Below, in pieces: positions 13,389 to 25,579 of a stretch of 64,000 nt of DNA. The notes beneath the pieces were generated by a model. It worked only from the letters and a program-made list of their open reading frames with translations, made no database searches and was not told the origin of the DNA. Source of the DNA: Rosa chinensis (Eukaryota; Streptophyta; Magnoliopsida; Rosales; Rosaceae); NCBI RefSeq assembly GCF_002994745.2, contig NC_037092.1:7554501-7618500 (forward strand). Reading direction: 5' to 3'. The position numbers and the translations under genes are program-made. Every line of letters begins with the position of its first letter. The stretch's first letter is position 1.

Positions 13389-16300
13389 TTAACAGTCGAT
13401 GGAAATGCAGTCCGTAGTAAGGGCTGAGTTATCGACTTTGCTCACAAATGGATTTATCCTGACCCAAACAAGAGAGAAGACAGAGGCCAACAGAATTGAC
13501 CACAAAACAACAATGGTTGGAGTCCGGTTTTGGCGTCCCATGAGACCTTTGAGGAATGGATAGAGATGAAGGATCACCCAGAAGGCAAAGAAAACCTTGC
13601 CAAATAGTGGCCCCCAAGCTTCATAACCCTTGTTTAGTGCATCAGAAAATCCAGCAACAACACCAACCATGTTCACAATGAGGAGTGTAGTTGGGGGAAT
13701 CAGAAGTGTAGTCCATTTGATCATATAGAGCTCTCCAAAGTCTGCATCTTCGGCCGCTTTAGATGTGACAGTGAAGTTGGTGTCCACACCAGCCAACATC
13801 TTGAGGAAACCTTGGAAAACAGCAAAGAGATGGGCTGAAACACCTCCTATGACCCAGAACTGCTCATTACGCCACAAGTCTTGGATGCTGACACCACTCC
13901 ACCGCAACTCAATCACACTAGTGAGAATGATGGAGAGGAAGAGGCCAAGAAACAAAACACTTGCCAGATTCGAAAGCTGCATCAAGTTACAAAAATGATC
14001 CAAAGTAAGTTGTGTATGCTAATGCCTTGACATAGAAGCAAAGTTTAGGTGGCCTTAATTTTGCTAGTCAACAGTTATTTTAACTCAACTAATGTGACTG
14101 CCAAGTTTCTAATTTCACCATTGCATCTGATGATTGGAAACGCACCTTTTCCTTTTATGTCAGTAAAAATGAAGCATGAACAAACTTACTGTTGGGATGA
14201 TGAATTTTCCTGTGAGAAGGCATATTGCAGGCAGCGAGCAGTAAGCGATGAGAGGGAGGGATGTGAAGGGGTAAACAATGGTGTTAATGTATGCCAAGCG
14301 CTGAAGCCACTTGAGGCGGCCTCCTGCAAACCCGTACCAGAGAGGACAATGTCTACTGAGGAAGATTTCCACAGATCCAAGTGCCCACCTGAGGACTTGG
14401 TGCAGACGATCAGAAAGATTAATGGGAGCTGAACCTTTGAATGCAGGCCTCAAGGGCATGCAGTAAACTGATCTCCATCCACGGCAGTGCATCTTGAAAC
14501 CGGTTAAGATATCCTCAGTGACTGATCCATAAATCCAACCAATCTGAGAAAGAATAGTATAAATCATTTGAGTACAATAATTAGTACATACGGCCACAAT
14601 GTAAATTACAATCAAGACTAGTATCATATTCATCGATAGGCATGCTATAATTCATTCATATGTTTCAGAAACTTCAAGAACCACACCAATATAGTTGTAA
14701 CCAACATTCGTACCTCTTTTCCCCATGCGGTCTTCTCTTCATAACCACAGCTAATGACATGAATTGCCTCCTTGATTAATAGTGATGGGTTGGAAGATTC
14801 AGCGACTCCTCCATACTCCATTAGTGTAGACTCAATAAATACAGTTGATAAGCCAAAAGTTTTCTCAAAGCTCGTCTGGGACATCAGCATTGACCTCTCA
14901 TACTCATCGTAGTCTGCAAAATAAATCCCAAAAGTTATGTTATATATACTGAAAGCTTTACAAAACATTTTTTCAAATCCAGCTTCATTGAAAGATTACA
15001 CTCACTTTCAATCTCCCTGAGGTTAAAAATGGCAGCATCAAGCTCCTCTCGTTTTGCATCTCGGAAAGCCTCTGACAGATCTTTAGTTGGTTTCTTGGAG
15101 GGGCAGCAACAAGAGAAGCAGCCACACCAAGAACAGGACGAGGACGATGCCTTGGATAAGCTTGGCATAGAAGGAGGACTATAGCCATAAAGTGCCTGCC
15201 TATTGAAACAACAACCTGTCCCCACATATACTGGTCCTTGAATGCCATCCAGTCCTTTCATGTTAACCTGAAATTACAGATTTGAAGATTTTCAAAACTT
15301 TCACAATTCCTTTCAACTGTGCAGGAGGTTACTAGTAAAAGTAAACAGGTATGAGAGCTTTGCACTAACATCAAAGAAAACTGTATTGCGATTGGCATAT
15401 CTGTCACTTCGATCAATGCCATCAAATCTCTGAGGAAACTGCACATAACATAGATCTCTACCAACTTGTGGATCCATCAAGAAGCACATTGCCTCACGAA
15501 TTGCCTTGCTGTTGTTAACGTAGTGATCACAGTCAAGATTGAGGATGAATGGGGCATTTGTGAGAACTGCAGACACCCTTACCTGCATTAAGCCAATCGT
15601 TCAAGCTCAAGGGAAACTTCACAGCACTCACATGGGTTATTATTCAAGTATACATACTTACCAGAGCATTTTCAGCACCAGCTTTCTTGTGGTGTTGGTA
15701 CCCAGGTCTCTTCTCTCTGGAGACATAAACCAATCGAGGAAGCTCATTTCCATCATTGTCAAGGGCGCCACTATGTCCAAGAAAAACCTGAGAAAGGTGA
15801 GGAAGAGAAGTTATATCAAGTGATCCTTGTCTAAACCTTGACAAATATTTTTAGATAATCAATGAACATAGATTTCAATAAAGAAGTATGACATTTACGA
15901 AATGGCACAATTTCAGAAACTGAACTAAACAAACTGTAGGTTGACTAACCTGGATCATGCCAGGATGGTCACGTGAGTTATTTCCTGGCCAAGGTGTTCC
16001 ATCTTGCATAGTCCAGCCATCTTCTGGTGTCTTTTGAGCCTTTGCTACCAAAGCATTCATTCTCACTTTGAATTCCTCATAGTCTCTCTGTAAAGTATGT
16101 AACTAATTATTAATTTGAAAGCATTAACATATGTATAATACATTAAGAGAGAGTCATTGTATCCTTATAAGTAAGATATAATCCTTCTTCAGCCTTTAGG
16201 TGCTTACTTTCATTGATCTGCGCTCCTTCACAAAAGATGGTTGCACTTTATCCTTCAAGTAGTCAATCTTCTGTGAGAAGTAGAACTCAGGTGCACGTGG

Positions 16301-18160
16301 TTCAATTGCGAATTTTTTGCAGAATGGAACCCACTTTCTTGCAAATTCAGATGTTTCTACAAGAGATTCGAAACTAAGCATGGCAGCACCGTCATCAGAC
16401 ACATAGCAGGAAACTTTCTCCACAGGATAGTCAATAGCAAGAATGGAAAGCACAGTATTGGCAGTGATCAAGGGTGGTTCTTTCAATGGATCGACTGTAC
16501 TCACGAAGAAATCCACAGGAGCTAGCTGAGAAGGCTCACCCTCTCTTTCAAATCTGCCAAGCAAAGTTATACAACCATTTCACACATCATCTTTGTAATG
16601 CATTCACAAACCATTTGGTATCTTAGTTAAAATAAATACCTGGCCGATAAAGTGTCAGTATATGTAATCCTACTAACTGGAGACCACTTAGGAAACTGAT
16701 CCAACACCCAAGAAAAAGCAAACCAGATCTCACATATGATAGAAGTGAGCCATAGACCATAAGCACTATCAACAGGATTCGTGACTCGATAATGGAAGAA
16801 GAGACCAAGAATGATCAGTCGCATAATTATTATAATTCTGTATGGTGTGATTTTACTAGATGGAAGTGGAACGACAGTTGAAAGTGGTTGCGCAGCTTCT
16901 GGGGCACTGCAAAAAAGACCATGATTCAAATCACACACTTGTTCTTACTAAACAAGCCACCCAAGTTTTAATAGTACTTACAGATTCTCTGCCATTTGCT
17001 GCTCAGGTGGAATTTCAGCCACCTTTTCTGCCTTAGCCGCATCCTTTTTCTTCTTGCTCTTTTTATCCTTCCAACTCTCTACTCGATTCTTCCATATTGG
17101 ATTCCCAGATTCATCATTATATTCTTCAAACATAAAAAAGTTGAAAAATCAATTACTGATTGTTGGGAATTAGACAAGGGGACTAAAACCATGCAAGGAA
17201 AGAGTATACAACTCACCACTATCCACTGTAGACACAGTGCTGACATGTCTAGCATGAATTCCAACATCCTGTTAAAATGAATGTAAGTACTAGCAAGCAG
17301 TAGGAAACCTATCAATCTTAAAAAACCAAGTATCAAGAAAAAAAATTATCTCCTTCCACTATAGATGGACATTCATACCGTAGCATTATCCAGGTGAGAT
17401 GCCATTGTGGATCGGGTGCCGGATACCTTTGTTTCGTGCTCAGCCAGTAACTTCTCTGAAGAATTCAAAAGGCATCATTTAAGCTCAGAAATGATGGGAA
17501 TCAGAAATTATAGTGAGTAGCATACCATAGAAAAGGTAGATGTCAATCTAGACCAGTTAAGCCCATTTTTTACCCACTTCTGAAAACTATTTTCAAATCA
17601 AAAGAACAAAATTGCAGAATACTTGAACTTTCTGCAACTTTTGGTTTTCTTCTTTCCTTTTGTCATTTCCAATATACAATAAGCACATACAGTAACCAAA
17701 CTTTGCATGCATGGACGCATAAATAACATCTCAAAGCAAGAAAAAGAGAAATAAGATCATTGATTTTAACCCCCTTCAAGTCAGTATCTTGATAAGTAAT
17801 TTCGACCTATAACTTAAAAGTTCAAACTTTCCAATTCCATGTACTATTATCACAACATTTCTCGAATATAACCAATAATCTTCATAAACTAAATTGCGGG
17901 TCTCAAAAAAAAATAATCCCAAAAAGCAAGCAGATTTGAACTTCTGAAACATGAACATAGAATAAAGAAATCCAAGTAAACGAGATACCATCATAGGCAG
18001 TGCCACACTGCAAGCAAACTTTGCGCCCCTCCTTGACATCCTCATCAAAACAAGCCCTGCAAATAGGGGAATTGCATTCATGGCAAGCCACAAACACCTC
18101 CCCATTGGCATCACCACAGGTACTGCATAGATGATGATGATGATCCTCAGATTGCATCAT
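13389..18160 (-). CDS. CESA8: Cellulose synthase catalytic subunit, CESA8/IRX1 type
   Basis: Thirteen exons on the minus strand: 18160-17989, 17455-17379, 17268-17217, 17123-16982, 16906-16640, 16553-16208, 16087-15950, 15787-15662, 15582-15370, 15267-15006, 14913-14714, 14543-14190, 13976-13389. They join to 2,937 nt, 978 aa, with every GT/AG border and phase consistent. The N-terminal RING-type zinc finger has Cys 12, 15, 26, 29, 34, 37, 49 and 52. The glycosyltransferase core has DDG (290-292), DCD (457-459), TED (674-676) and QVLRW (714-718). Eight membrane spans are expected from the family. CESA8 makes beta-1,4-glucan in secondary-wall rosettes with CESA4 and CESA7. The CESA8 assignment rests on overall similarity and position. 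Confidence 0.95.
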
Positions 18161-19171
18161 TTTGATATTGGTGTTTTCCTTGGAAACCCAATACCTTGGT
18201 AGTGCAATGGGTCTGTCTCCCTCTGCTTGTCAATCTTCGTGTTCTTGCTGGTTTTATACGATACACCCAAAACTCCATTTGTGTTATGGAGAGAGGAGGA
18301 GGTGGAGTGTGGTGGTTGGAAGGGTGTGGAAGTTGGGCTGTTGGTGTCTGTGAACTTCTTTATGGTTTTGCCTAAACAAGAAGGATTTGAAATTTTTGCG
18401 GGAAGTCTAAGTTAAGTTGCGGTTGGGGGAGTCACGTCAAAAACCAACAGACCACCTTGTTGTCTTCCTCAACAAAAACCCAAAAGAAACAAGTCATAGT
18501 TATTGTTCGCAAGCACGACCCTACAACTACAAAGATCCTTATAAAACTTTCCAGTGGTACGTTCTAGATTTTTTTGGAGCAAGAGTCCTAATCTGGGTTA
18601 TCTTGCAGCATGAATATTATCCAACGTAAAATTGGTCATTTAGAGCAATTTAGAGCATTCCAGCATGATTCAGATTGGCTATAGTAGTATAGTAGCAACA
18701 TTAGATGGCTCAAGTTTTGTTCGTTTCAGAAATGTAACTACAAGATAGAAGTCACAGAACACAAAGTTACAATGAGAGTCGGAGTTTTAACAACTATATT
18801 GCCTTTCTCAATTAATTCAGATAAACGTTTTCTCCACAACAAGCCTCAATGCCATCATGGATACACGTGTCCCAAAACAAAACACTAACCGAGACAGCAT
18901 AACCTCTCCAAACTAAAGAAATAACATGTCATACAGTGACAGATTACAGACATACAGACCGATAAATAGCATCTATATGGGGGTGAGCCCTGAAACTAAA
19001 GGTTGCTCGGTTAAGTCCAGCAGGCTGATAATGGGGATCAAGAAGAGCATTTTTTTAGCACAAGATGTACAGTGGGGAGAGAGTCAGAATTCAGTTTTCC
19101 ATAGATCATTGGTTCCTAACTTTACGATTTGGAGTTTGTGGTGAAAATAGAAAATGATTGGGCGGCTTCAT
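18161..19171 (-). promoter_or_regulatory. CESA8-like promoter region
   Basis: This kilobase lies upstream of the cellulose synthase and downstream of WDR53. Near 18311-18322 the minus strand reads CTTCCAACCACC, resembling AC elements bound by secondary-wall MYBs. That is suggestive only. No ORF here looks real. Confidence 0.4.
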
Positions 19172-22007
19172 CTATGCAACAGAGTAGACCTTTACCACCT
19201 TAGTTGTATCACAAACAACTAGGTTTTCCACATCACCTGGAGTGGTACACAGCCAGTTGACCTGCCAAGACATCAATCAATGATGAGAAGCTTCACCTGA
19301 AATAACAAGGAAAATTGAATATGTGATATTGCAACAATCACTCACTTTTTTGCTGTGGTCGATATTCAAATGTAGAAGATCACCACTGCCGCTAGTTTGT
19401 TCTGCATCAAGATACCTGGTCCAATCCCAGACCTTTACCAGCTTGTCGTTTCCGCCTGAAATTATAAATCTTCCTCTTTCCCCAAATAACGAAAATGCCC
19501 TGAAGGATATCAATTAGTCAGGTAAGTGTATTAAGTAATCGTGAACTGCATTTAACTCTATTACTTACACACAAGACACAGCAGCAGTATGACCGCCTGA
19601 TGAGTAATCCAAATGCAATCTATTCCTTCTATTTTGATCTTGGATTTCCAGATCGGTGTTTTTGGATCTTGATTGAGATCCTTTCCGAGGTTTTGTAGAA
19701 CCTTTCGACCTTACAGAATCAAGTTCAGCTTCAATATTAATCACGTCAACTGCACCATCACCCCGAGCCACAACACAAACCTTGTCTGATATGTCTAACA
19801 TTGATATTTCTGGAACTGCTATTGCATGGACAAAGGCAGGATTAAGACACTGCTCACCACCATTATTTACATCAGACAAACCTGCAGTGAAGAATAGGCA
19901 TGAAAAATTCAACAACAAACAAGGAACAATTCCAATTGAGATTGAATGTCATTCTAATTATATCGACCAAGTTAAATGGCAGAGAAGATAGATACTTACC
20001 AAAATTTATTATTTTGTTTGGGCGCCCCTTGGAAAAGTCCCACATCACTAGCTTCGAATCGAGACCTCCAGTAATAACTGCTCATGATAACCCAGCACAG
20101 AAATTGGTATTCAATTGTTTGTGATTAGAACGAGACAAATTTTTGCTGGATTGACACAATATATCCATCTGCCTAAGGAAATCCTAAATATACCCAACAC
20201 ATGACTTCCAATGCAGCTAAAAAGTTACTCTATATTGGTAACATTCTAACAGAATAAGAGACACTCAAAGATCCACTTAAAAGTACTGCATAGATGTATA
20301 ATGCCAACAAGCCACTCCTCCTAATTAGCGCCAACTAAATTCAATAATTCAATACGCAGAATTGATATAGCATATGCATATATGAAAATTGAGCTAATAT
20401 ATACTATTGTATGAAGTTGGGGGAATAAGCATCGGCTAACTCTGTGCCAGCATTTGATTGGTTTTCGTAAACTGAATATAAGTATAAACTGTACTTCATG
20501 GAAAACATATTTTTGCTTGTTGGAAATGTGAGTATGCTCATGTGGGCAATAAGAATAAAATGCCTCTGCTCTCGTGTTTATATGTTGACGGTAAGAATTA
20601 ACAAGTATGTACTGGAACATTGCAAAAGCAGAAGCCATCAACACAATTGTTGCTACTGGTATAGGATCAATTTTTCCATGGCTTTTTCTGAACCGACTTG
20701 AATCAATTCTATACACAAGTTGTAAGACCCAGGCAGTTTGTTCTCTTTACTATATGAGATGGAGATTAATGAAAATCTTATAGATATACCTTCCCAAGGT
20801 CTCCAAGGGAGAAATTGCACGCTGCTACATATCTATCTTATACGATCAAGGTGATACAATACAAGGGAGTTCCAGGATAGACAGAATGCAATGGGATGGA
20901 AGATTCTAGGTTTACAAGCCATTTGAAATACTTTTATTTTTAAGGAAAAAAAGAAGAGAAAAACTACTACTTCATTGAATAACATACTTCAAAGAAGAAC
21001 AAAAAGGAAATGCTTAAATATCCAAACAGAAAAGGATACACTTGTATGACCAGTATCAGCTCTTAATGTTTTGTAAATGCGCTGCTGGCGAATGTCAACA
21101 ATCTGCCATTGTGATTACAATAAGCAGCTGAAATTATAACAGAACTACATTATAAGACAGCTTACAAATCACACATTAACGAATAACTGCAAGAGGGGTA
21201 ACAACAAGGGACCTTAATATCACCGCCATCATCGGCAGCAGCAAGAAAAGAAGCCTTAGAGCTGCATGCAATCTACACAGTCAATCACGAACAATCCTTA
21301 ACATAAGTTCATGAAATTGAATATAACTAAAGCTTAAGAAAGTAATCAAAAGCAATGTCTGGCCAAATCCGGTACCTGATTTATCTCCTCTTTATTATAC
21401 TCAAAACTCTCCAGCGCCTTCCACGAGCAAGAACTCCCCTTCCAAAAATGGAAACAAACAAACTCCAACATTCAACAAGCAACAATCTTAAACAAACCGA
21501 AACAAAAACAGAGACAATGACATTTGATGACTTACCAGACGCACATCAAAGCTCTTAACTTCCTTCCCCGATGACACATATACAACATTTTCATTCCCTG
21601 ATTCGACCAACAACAATAAAGTTTCAAACTTTGGATTGTAATTTAGTAAATGACTCACATAAACACATAAAGGTCTAAGATTTCTTAACCTGGCTTGAAG
21701 CATAACGATGTAACAGCTTCCTTTCCCACCTCCATAGTCTCTATCACTTCTTTGCATCTCATATCAAACCAGCAAACACAACCATCCTACATATAAAAAC
21801 AGAAACAACACCAAGATTTGACCCAAGTTGTCTTGTCATACATATGCAAAGAGACACCGACTAAAATTTGATGACAAAAGTTTTCAGGCAAAAACATAAT
21901 ACCTCGGCGGCAGTGGCAACGAGGCCAGGGGTGGCAACTGAGGCGATACAACACGTGGCGGTGGCCTTGTGACCCTTCAGCCGTCTTGGTTTTGGGTCCG
22001 TCGCCAT
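19172..22007 (-). CDS. WD40-repeat protein, WDR53 type, intact copy
   Basis: Eleven exons on the minus strand: 22007-21903, 21786-21690, 21597-21536, 21438-21376, 21272-21213, 21102-21040, 20832-20790, 20077-20000, 19881-19569, 19499-19346, 19261-19172. They join to 1,128 nt, 375 aa, with GT/AG borders and phases that agree throughout. WD40 blades are recognisable: LKGHKATATCCIAS, DGCVCWFDMR, ICSSVQFLPWRPWE, VITGGLDSKLVMWDF, and near the end FIISGGNDKLVKVWDW. A basic linker (GSTKPRKGSQSRSKNTD) interrupts the propeller. WDR53 proteins are poorly characterised; animal WDR53 has been linked to CUL4-DDB1, and any plant role is unknown to me. A broken duplicate lies at 50.2-52.5 kb. Confidence 0.85.
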
Positions 22008-22388
22008 CTCTGCCACTACGGAGCTCTCTCTCTCCTTCTCTGGTGGAGGTGGTCTTGGCGCTACTACTACTACTATTGGGGTTGGGCTTAAGATGTCGAC
22101 AAATTGAGCCCCCCTATTATTTAGCTAGAAAGGTGGATAAAAGATTTAGTTCCTTGTTTTATTTTTAAAAAAAAAAAAAATTTCACTTTCCTCTCGGACT
22201 CTATTTTTAGGAATATCACTCTAACCTCTTAAGTTTAGATTTATTTTTCATTTTAGTAACTGTCTTTAAATACTCGATAAATTATAGTTGATTGGCATTT
22301 TGAGAAAAATTTGATAAAGATCGAAAGAGGAAAAGGGACGGCCAAGGACCAAGAACATGCTCTTTCCTGCGCTATCAAGAACGAAAAG

Positions 22389-22490
22389 TTTTTTCTTCTT
22401 TTACTGTTCCTCCAAGCTTCTTGGTGGATTTGTTATCAAATAATTGTACTTAAGTCTGATCAATAAAAATGTTTACGTTGCTTCTAAAAA
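22389..22490 (+). mobile_element. 102-bp retroposed fragment with 12-bp target duplications
   Basis: AAGAACGAAAAG occurs at 22377-22388 and again at 22491-22502. The 102 bp between end in CAATAAAAATG, then GCTTCTAAAAA, which looks like a polyadenylated 3' end. This fits a 5'-truncated LINE or SINE-type insertion on the plus strand. The source element is not identified. Confidence 0.7.
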
Positions 22491-22637
22491 AAGAACGAAA
22501 AGAAGGACAGGAAAGAGCAGGAATTGCGGGATGCTATAGAGATAGATGACCATGAGACTAGTTCAAAGAGTCATTTTCTAGAGCTCCATCTTCTCTCTTT
22601 CAAGATTAAGAAAAGTACAATCTATTTTGTACATCTT

Positions 22638-24283
22638 TTTTAGGGCAACGGAAGACTAATCCATTGATAGAAATCATGATGACCTCGCTCGGTCAAGCAT
22701 AAAGGGTACAAACACCCCTCATATTACAATACATGCTCATAAGAGTGCTAAAACCAAAAGGAAATCCAAAAAACTAAAAGTCCAAAAAGAAAACTACTAG
22801 CCAAAGCAATAAAAACTACGAAAACTACGAAGACCGACGCCATCTAGCGTGAGACACTTCCTCGATCACTTTGACGCCTAAGACCCTTCTAGTGTACGTC
22901 GCCATCACCAAGCAAGACACATCACACCCTAGATGACCCAGGAATCACCTCCTACCCAGACTGGGAAATGGGCACTGAATCCTGCCCATCCTGCACCCCA
23001 TGTATACCATCAGCCCCGTCAGCAACAGACCCCGACATCATGGCCACAGAACCACTGCAAATGGACGCTGCCTTCGAAGTTTTTACCTTGTTGCGCTGTC
23101 CCTGAGGCCTACCCTTCTTCTTGTAGACCTTGGGAGCCTGAGTCACCGTCACTTCAACCAAACCTTCTGGAGAAAGTTCGAAACCCAGATTTTATGGCTG
23201 CAGGTTAGCCGGGACAAGATCCAAGCTATGTTTAGAGCGATTGCCTTCCTCTGAAGCCTCCTCCTCCCTAGGACGACGTACACCTACCACCTGTGTAGAA
23301 GCAGAAGTGCCCTCAGTCCCAGAGCTCATAACAAGTTCCGGGAGCGACCGAATATGCACGGATTTCTTCTTCATCAAGCTAGGAACCCTGAAAGCAGACA
23401 GAAGTGAAGGAGAAATAGTTGGTTGGGTGTTTGCCCTAAAGACAATGGCTAGAATGATCGACCCCGTCGCCGGCTGTGACCCTGTCTCCACCACAGTATC
23501 AGTCTCCGATTCCTCCTCCCTAGGGCATCGCTGCCCGCCATGATTGAGCAGAGAACAAGAGCGACACCGACCTAGGAGCCTTTCATACTTAAAACGAAGG
23601 GTTAGGACGTCAATAGGAGAAACCCTAACCCTGCGGTCCAGCCGTACCAGATCATTGATGGAGAGAACAAGCCGGACACGAGCTTCACTCTTGCGCAGCG
23701 CCAACCAGTCCACCTCCAGAACCTCTCCAATCGTCCCCCCAACCAACCGGACGGTAGGTTCCTTCAAAATACCCGGAGGGATGCCCTGCAGTATAACCCA
23801 AATCCAAACAAAATCCAGCTTCACGGCAGAGATCTCTGAGAAGCCATCATAGTCGTTCAGAAGGATCATAGCGCGCTGAAAGCCCCACGGAACACCCTTC
23901 TTCACATGAGCAACATCCCTTTCATGAGTGAACGTAAACAGAAACCGTTCACCCCGTGGTTGGACCTCCACAGTCCCCGACAGCCTCCACATCGACCGCA
24001 CAGCACTCTTGAAAGACTCCATCACCACTGCCCTACAAGTGTTCAATCTGCCCACCAAGTAAAAGTTGCGAGCCAAAAATTCCTTCCCCGGAACCCTGAG
24101 ATTCCCCAAGTCCACTGGTTCTTCTCCTTCTCTGAGCGACAGTTTGGTCGCTAGCCTGGTCGTCATAGATGCGATAGCAGCAGCCATGAAGTTGGGTCGC
24201 CACACAACTCGAAAATACTCAAAAAACCCTAACCCAAGCAGAGAGAGAGAGGGGGAGCAAAAGTCGCGGTATTTGGTTTTCCT
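22638..24283 (-). mobile_element. LINE-derived non-LTR element with 18-bp target duplications, no reverse transcriptase
   Basis: ATCTATTTTGTACATCTT is at 22620-22637 and repeated perfectly at 24284-24301. The 1,646 bp between carry an ORF1-type gene on the minus strand, and the low-coordinate end shows the short A-run of a LINE 3' end (TTTT on plus). There is no endonuclease or reverse-transcriptase frame, so this is a deletion derivative mobilised in trans. It splits the spacer between WDR53 and the beta-like pseudogene. Confidence 0.82.
23192..24187 (-). CDS. LINE ORF1-like protein (DUF4283 plus zinc knuckle)
   Basis: 331 aa from the ATG at 24187; the open frame upstream is non-coding leader. 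An N-terminal DUF4283-type region (NFYLVGRLNTCRAVVMESFK, SMWRLSGTVEVQPRGERFLF) is followed by FVWIWVILQGIPPG and then a zinc-knuckle-like CRSCSLLNHGGQRC. These proteins are taken to bind the element RNA. Past the stop, further coding-like sequence including KKKGRPQGQRNK lies at 23161-22952, so the ORF was longer in the parent. It is a transposon gene, not a host gene. Confidence 0.78.
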   Translation of the reverse strand: MAAAIASMTTRLATKLSLREGEEPVDLGNLRVPGKEFLARNFYLVGRLNTCRAVVMESFKSAVRSMWRLSGTVEVQPRGERFLFTFTHERDVAHVKKGVPWGFQRAMILLNDYDGFSEISAVKLDFVWIWVILQGIPPGILKEPTVRLVGGTIGEVLEVDWLALRKSEARVRLVLSINDLVRLDRRVRVSPIDVLTLRFKYERLLGRCRSCSLLNHGGQRCPREEESETDTVVETGSQPATGSIILAIVFRANTQPTISPSLLSAFRVPSLMKKKSVHIRSLPELVMSSGTEGTSASTQVVGVRRPREEEASEEGNRSKHSLDLVPANLQP

Positions 24284-24748
24284 ATCTATTTTGTACATCT
24301 TAAACACAAAGTATGATTGAAAAGTGTTGCAGACATTACAGTGTAGCAGACATTCAAGATTGATAAAAGATTTAGGTCTTAATTGTTTTATTTTTCAAAA
24401 TGAATTTCTCTTGCTACATGTAGAGTTGACCAACTCCATATGAACTATAAAGTATAAACTATAAAGTCGTCCACAACTTGAGTCACATTTGCCTATTTTA
24501 TCCTAAATGTCAAATTCAGTATCTTTAAAATGTTTAACTTTTGAACTATTGTGGAATCATCAAAATTAAATTTTATAAATCTAATTGTTCAATTCAAAAC
24601 TCTTTCATTTGATAAAAGGAAAATAACGTTAGAGTTGCAAATATTTGATACATTTCAAACTTCAAAAATGACGATAAGTGATGAGACATGAAAAGGATTT
24701 GTTTGGAAATTTAGCCTGATGTTAACATATAAAAAGTTGGTATACTAA

Positions 24749-25355
24749 GGTCATCTCCAACCGAAAGGGCTAAAAAAATAGCCCTGGGGCTAAATTTTAG
24801 CCCTAAAACCTTTACTATTCATTGATATGACATCAACCGTCTCCAACCCGTCAAGGCTAAATTATAGCCTTAAAATATATTTTAAACATTTTAAAAATAT
24901 TTTTCCGGTTGTACTTTTCAAATTCCATATGTTGCTTCACAAGTAATGTTGTAGATTTGTTATACGATTTCATATATGTGGCATATGTCATGAATAAATA
25001 ATTGAAAATATGACACATGGTAGTAGAAGGATGATGTGAAAAATAAGGTTGAGGTGATATGTATTTATAGTGTAAATTTTTTTAAACCATATATAAAAAA
25101 AAAAATTTAAAAAAAAAAACGGCTACATGTTGCTGACGTCATGCATTGGTTAAGCTGACCCCAAACGTGAGCCATTGTAGCTTTCTGATCCATTTCTTTA
25201 TAGGGCTAAAAGACTAACCAAAGGGCTATTTTTGCCCCTTTGGGTTGCCTTTGCCCCTCAAATTTAGCCATTTAGCCCTCCCCCTTATGAGTTGGACACC
25301 ATTTGGGTTATTTTTTGGCCCTTTAACCATTTCCCCCCATGGGTTGGAGAATGCC
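24749..25355. mobile_element. 607-bp MITE, PIF/Harbinger-like
   Basis: The termini are GGTCATCTCCAACC at the left and the complement of GGCATTCTCCAACC at the right, flanked by TAA at 24746-24748 and 25356-25358. A 3-bp TAA duplication and TCTCCAACC termini fit Tourist/PIF-type MITEs. The interior is AT-rich with GGGCTAAA and TAGCCC motifs repeated in both orientations, and has no coding capacity. Confidence 0.72.
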
Positions 25356-25579
25356 TAATTGGTTAATTCTACTATGCTTGGGTCTCAATACACATCTCAT
25401 AAAGCTAAAAAAGCTCCACTGGGCCATCTTCAATTATCTGGGAAATCTGGGGAAGTAATCATGAGTGGGAGAACAAGGAAACCAAGGCATTATCACTAAT
25501 TCAAAGTGAGTAGAGTGGTACTTTTAAATGTTTGCAACACTTTTCAATCATGTGCTCTGTGGCCTCATACAAGTGCAGC

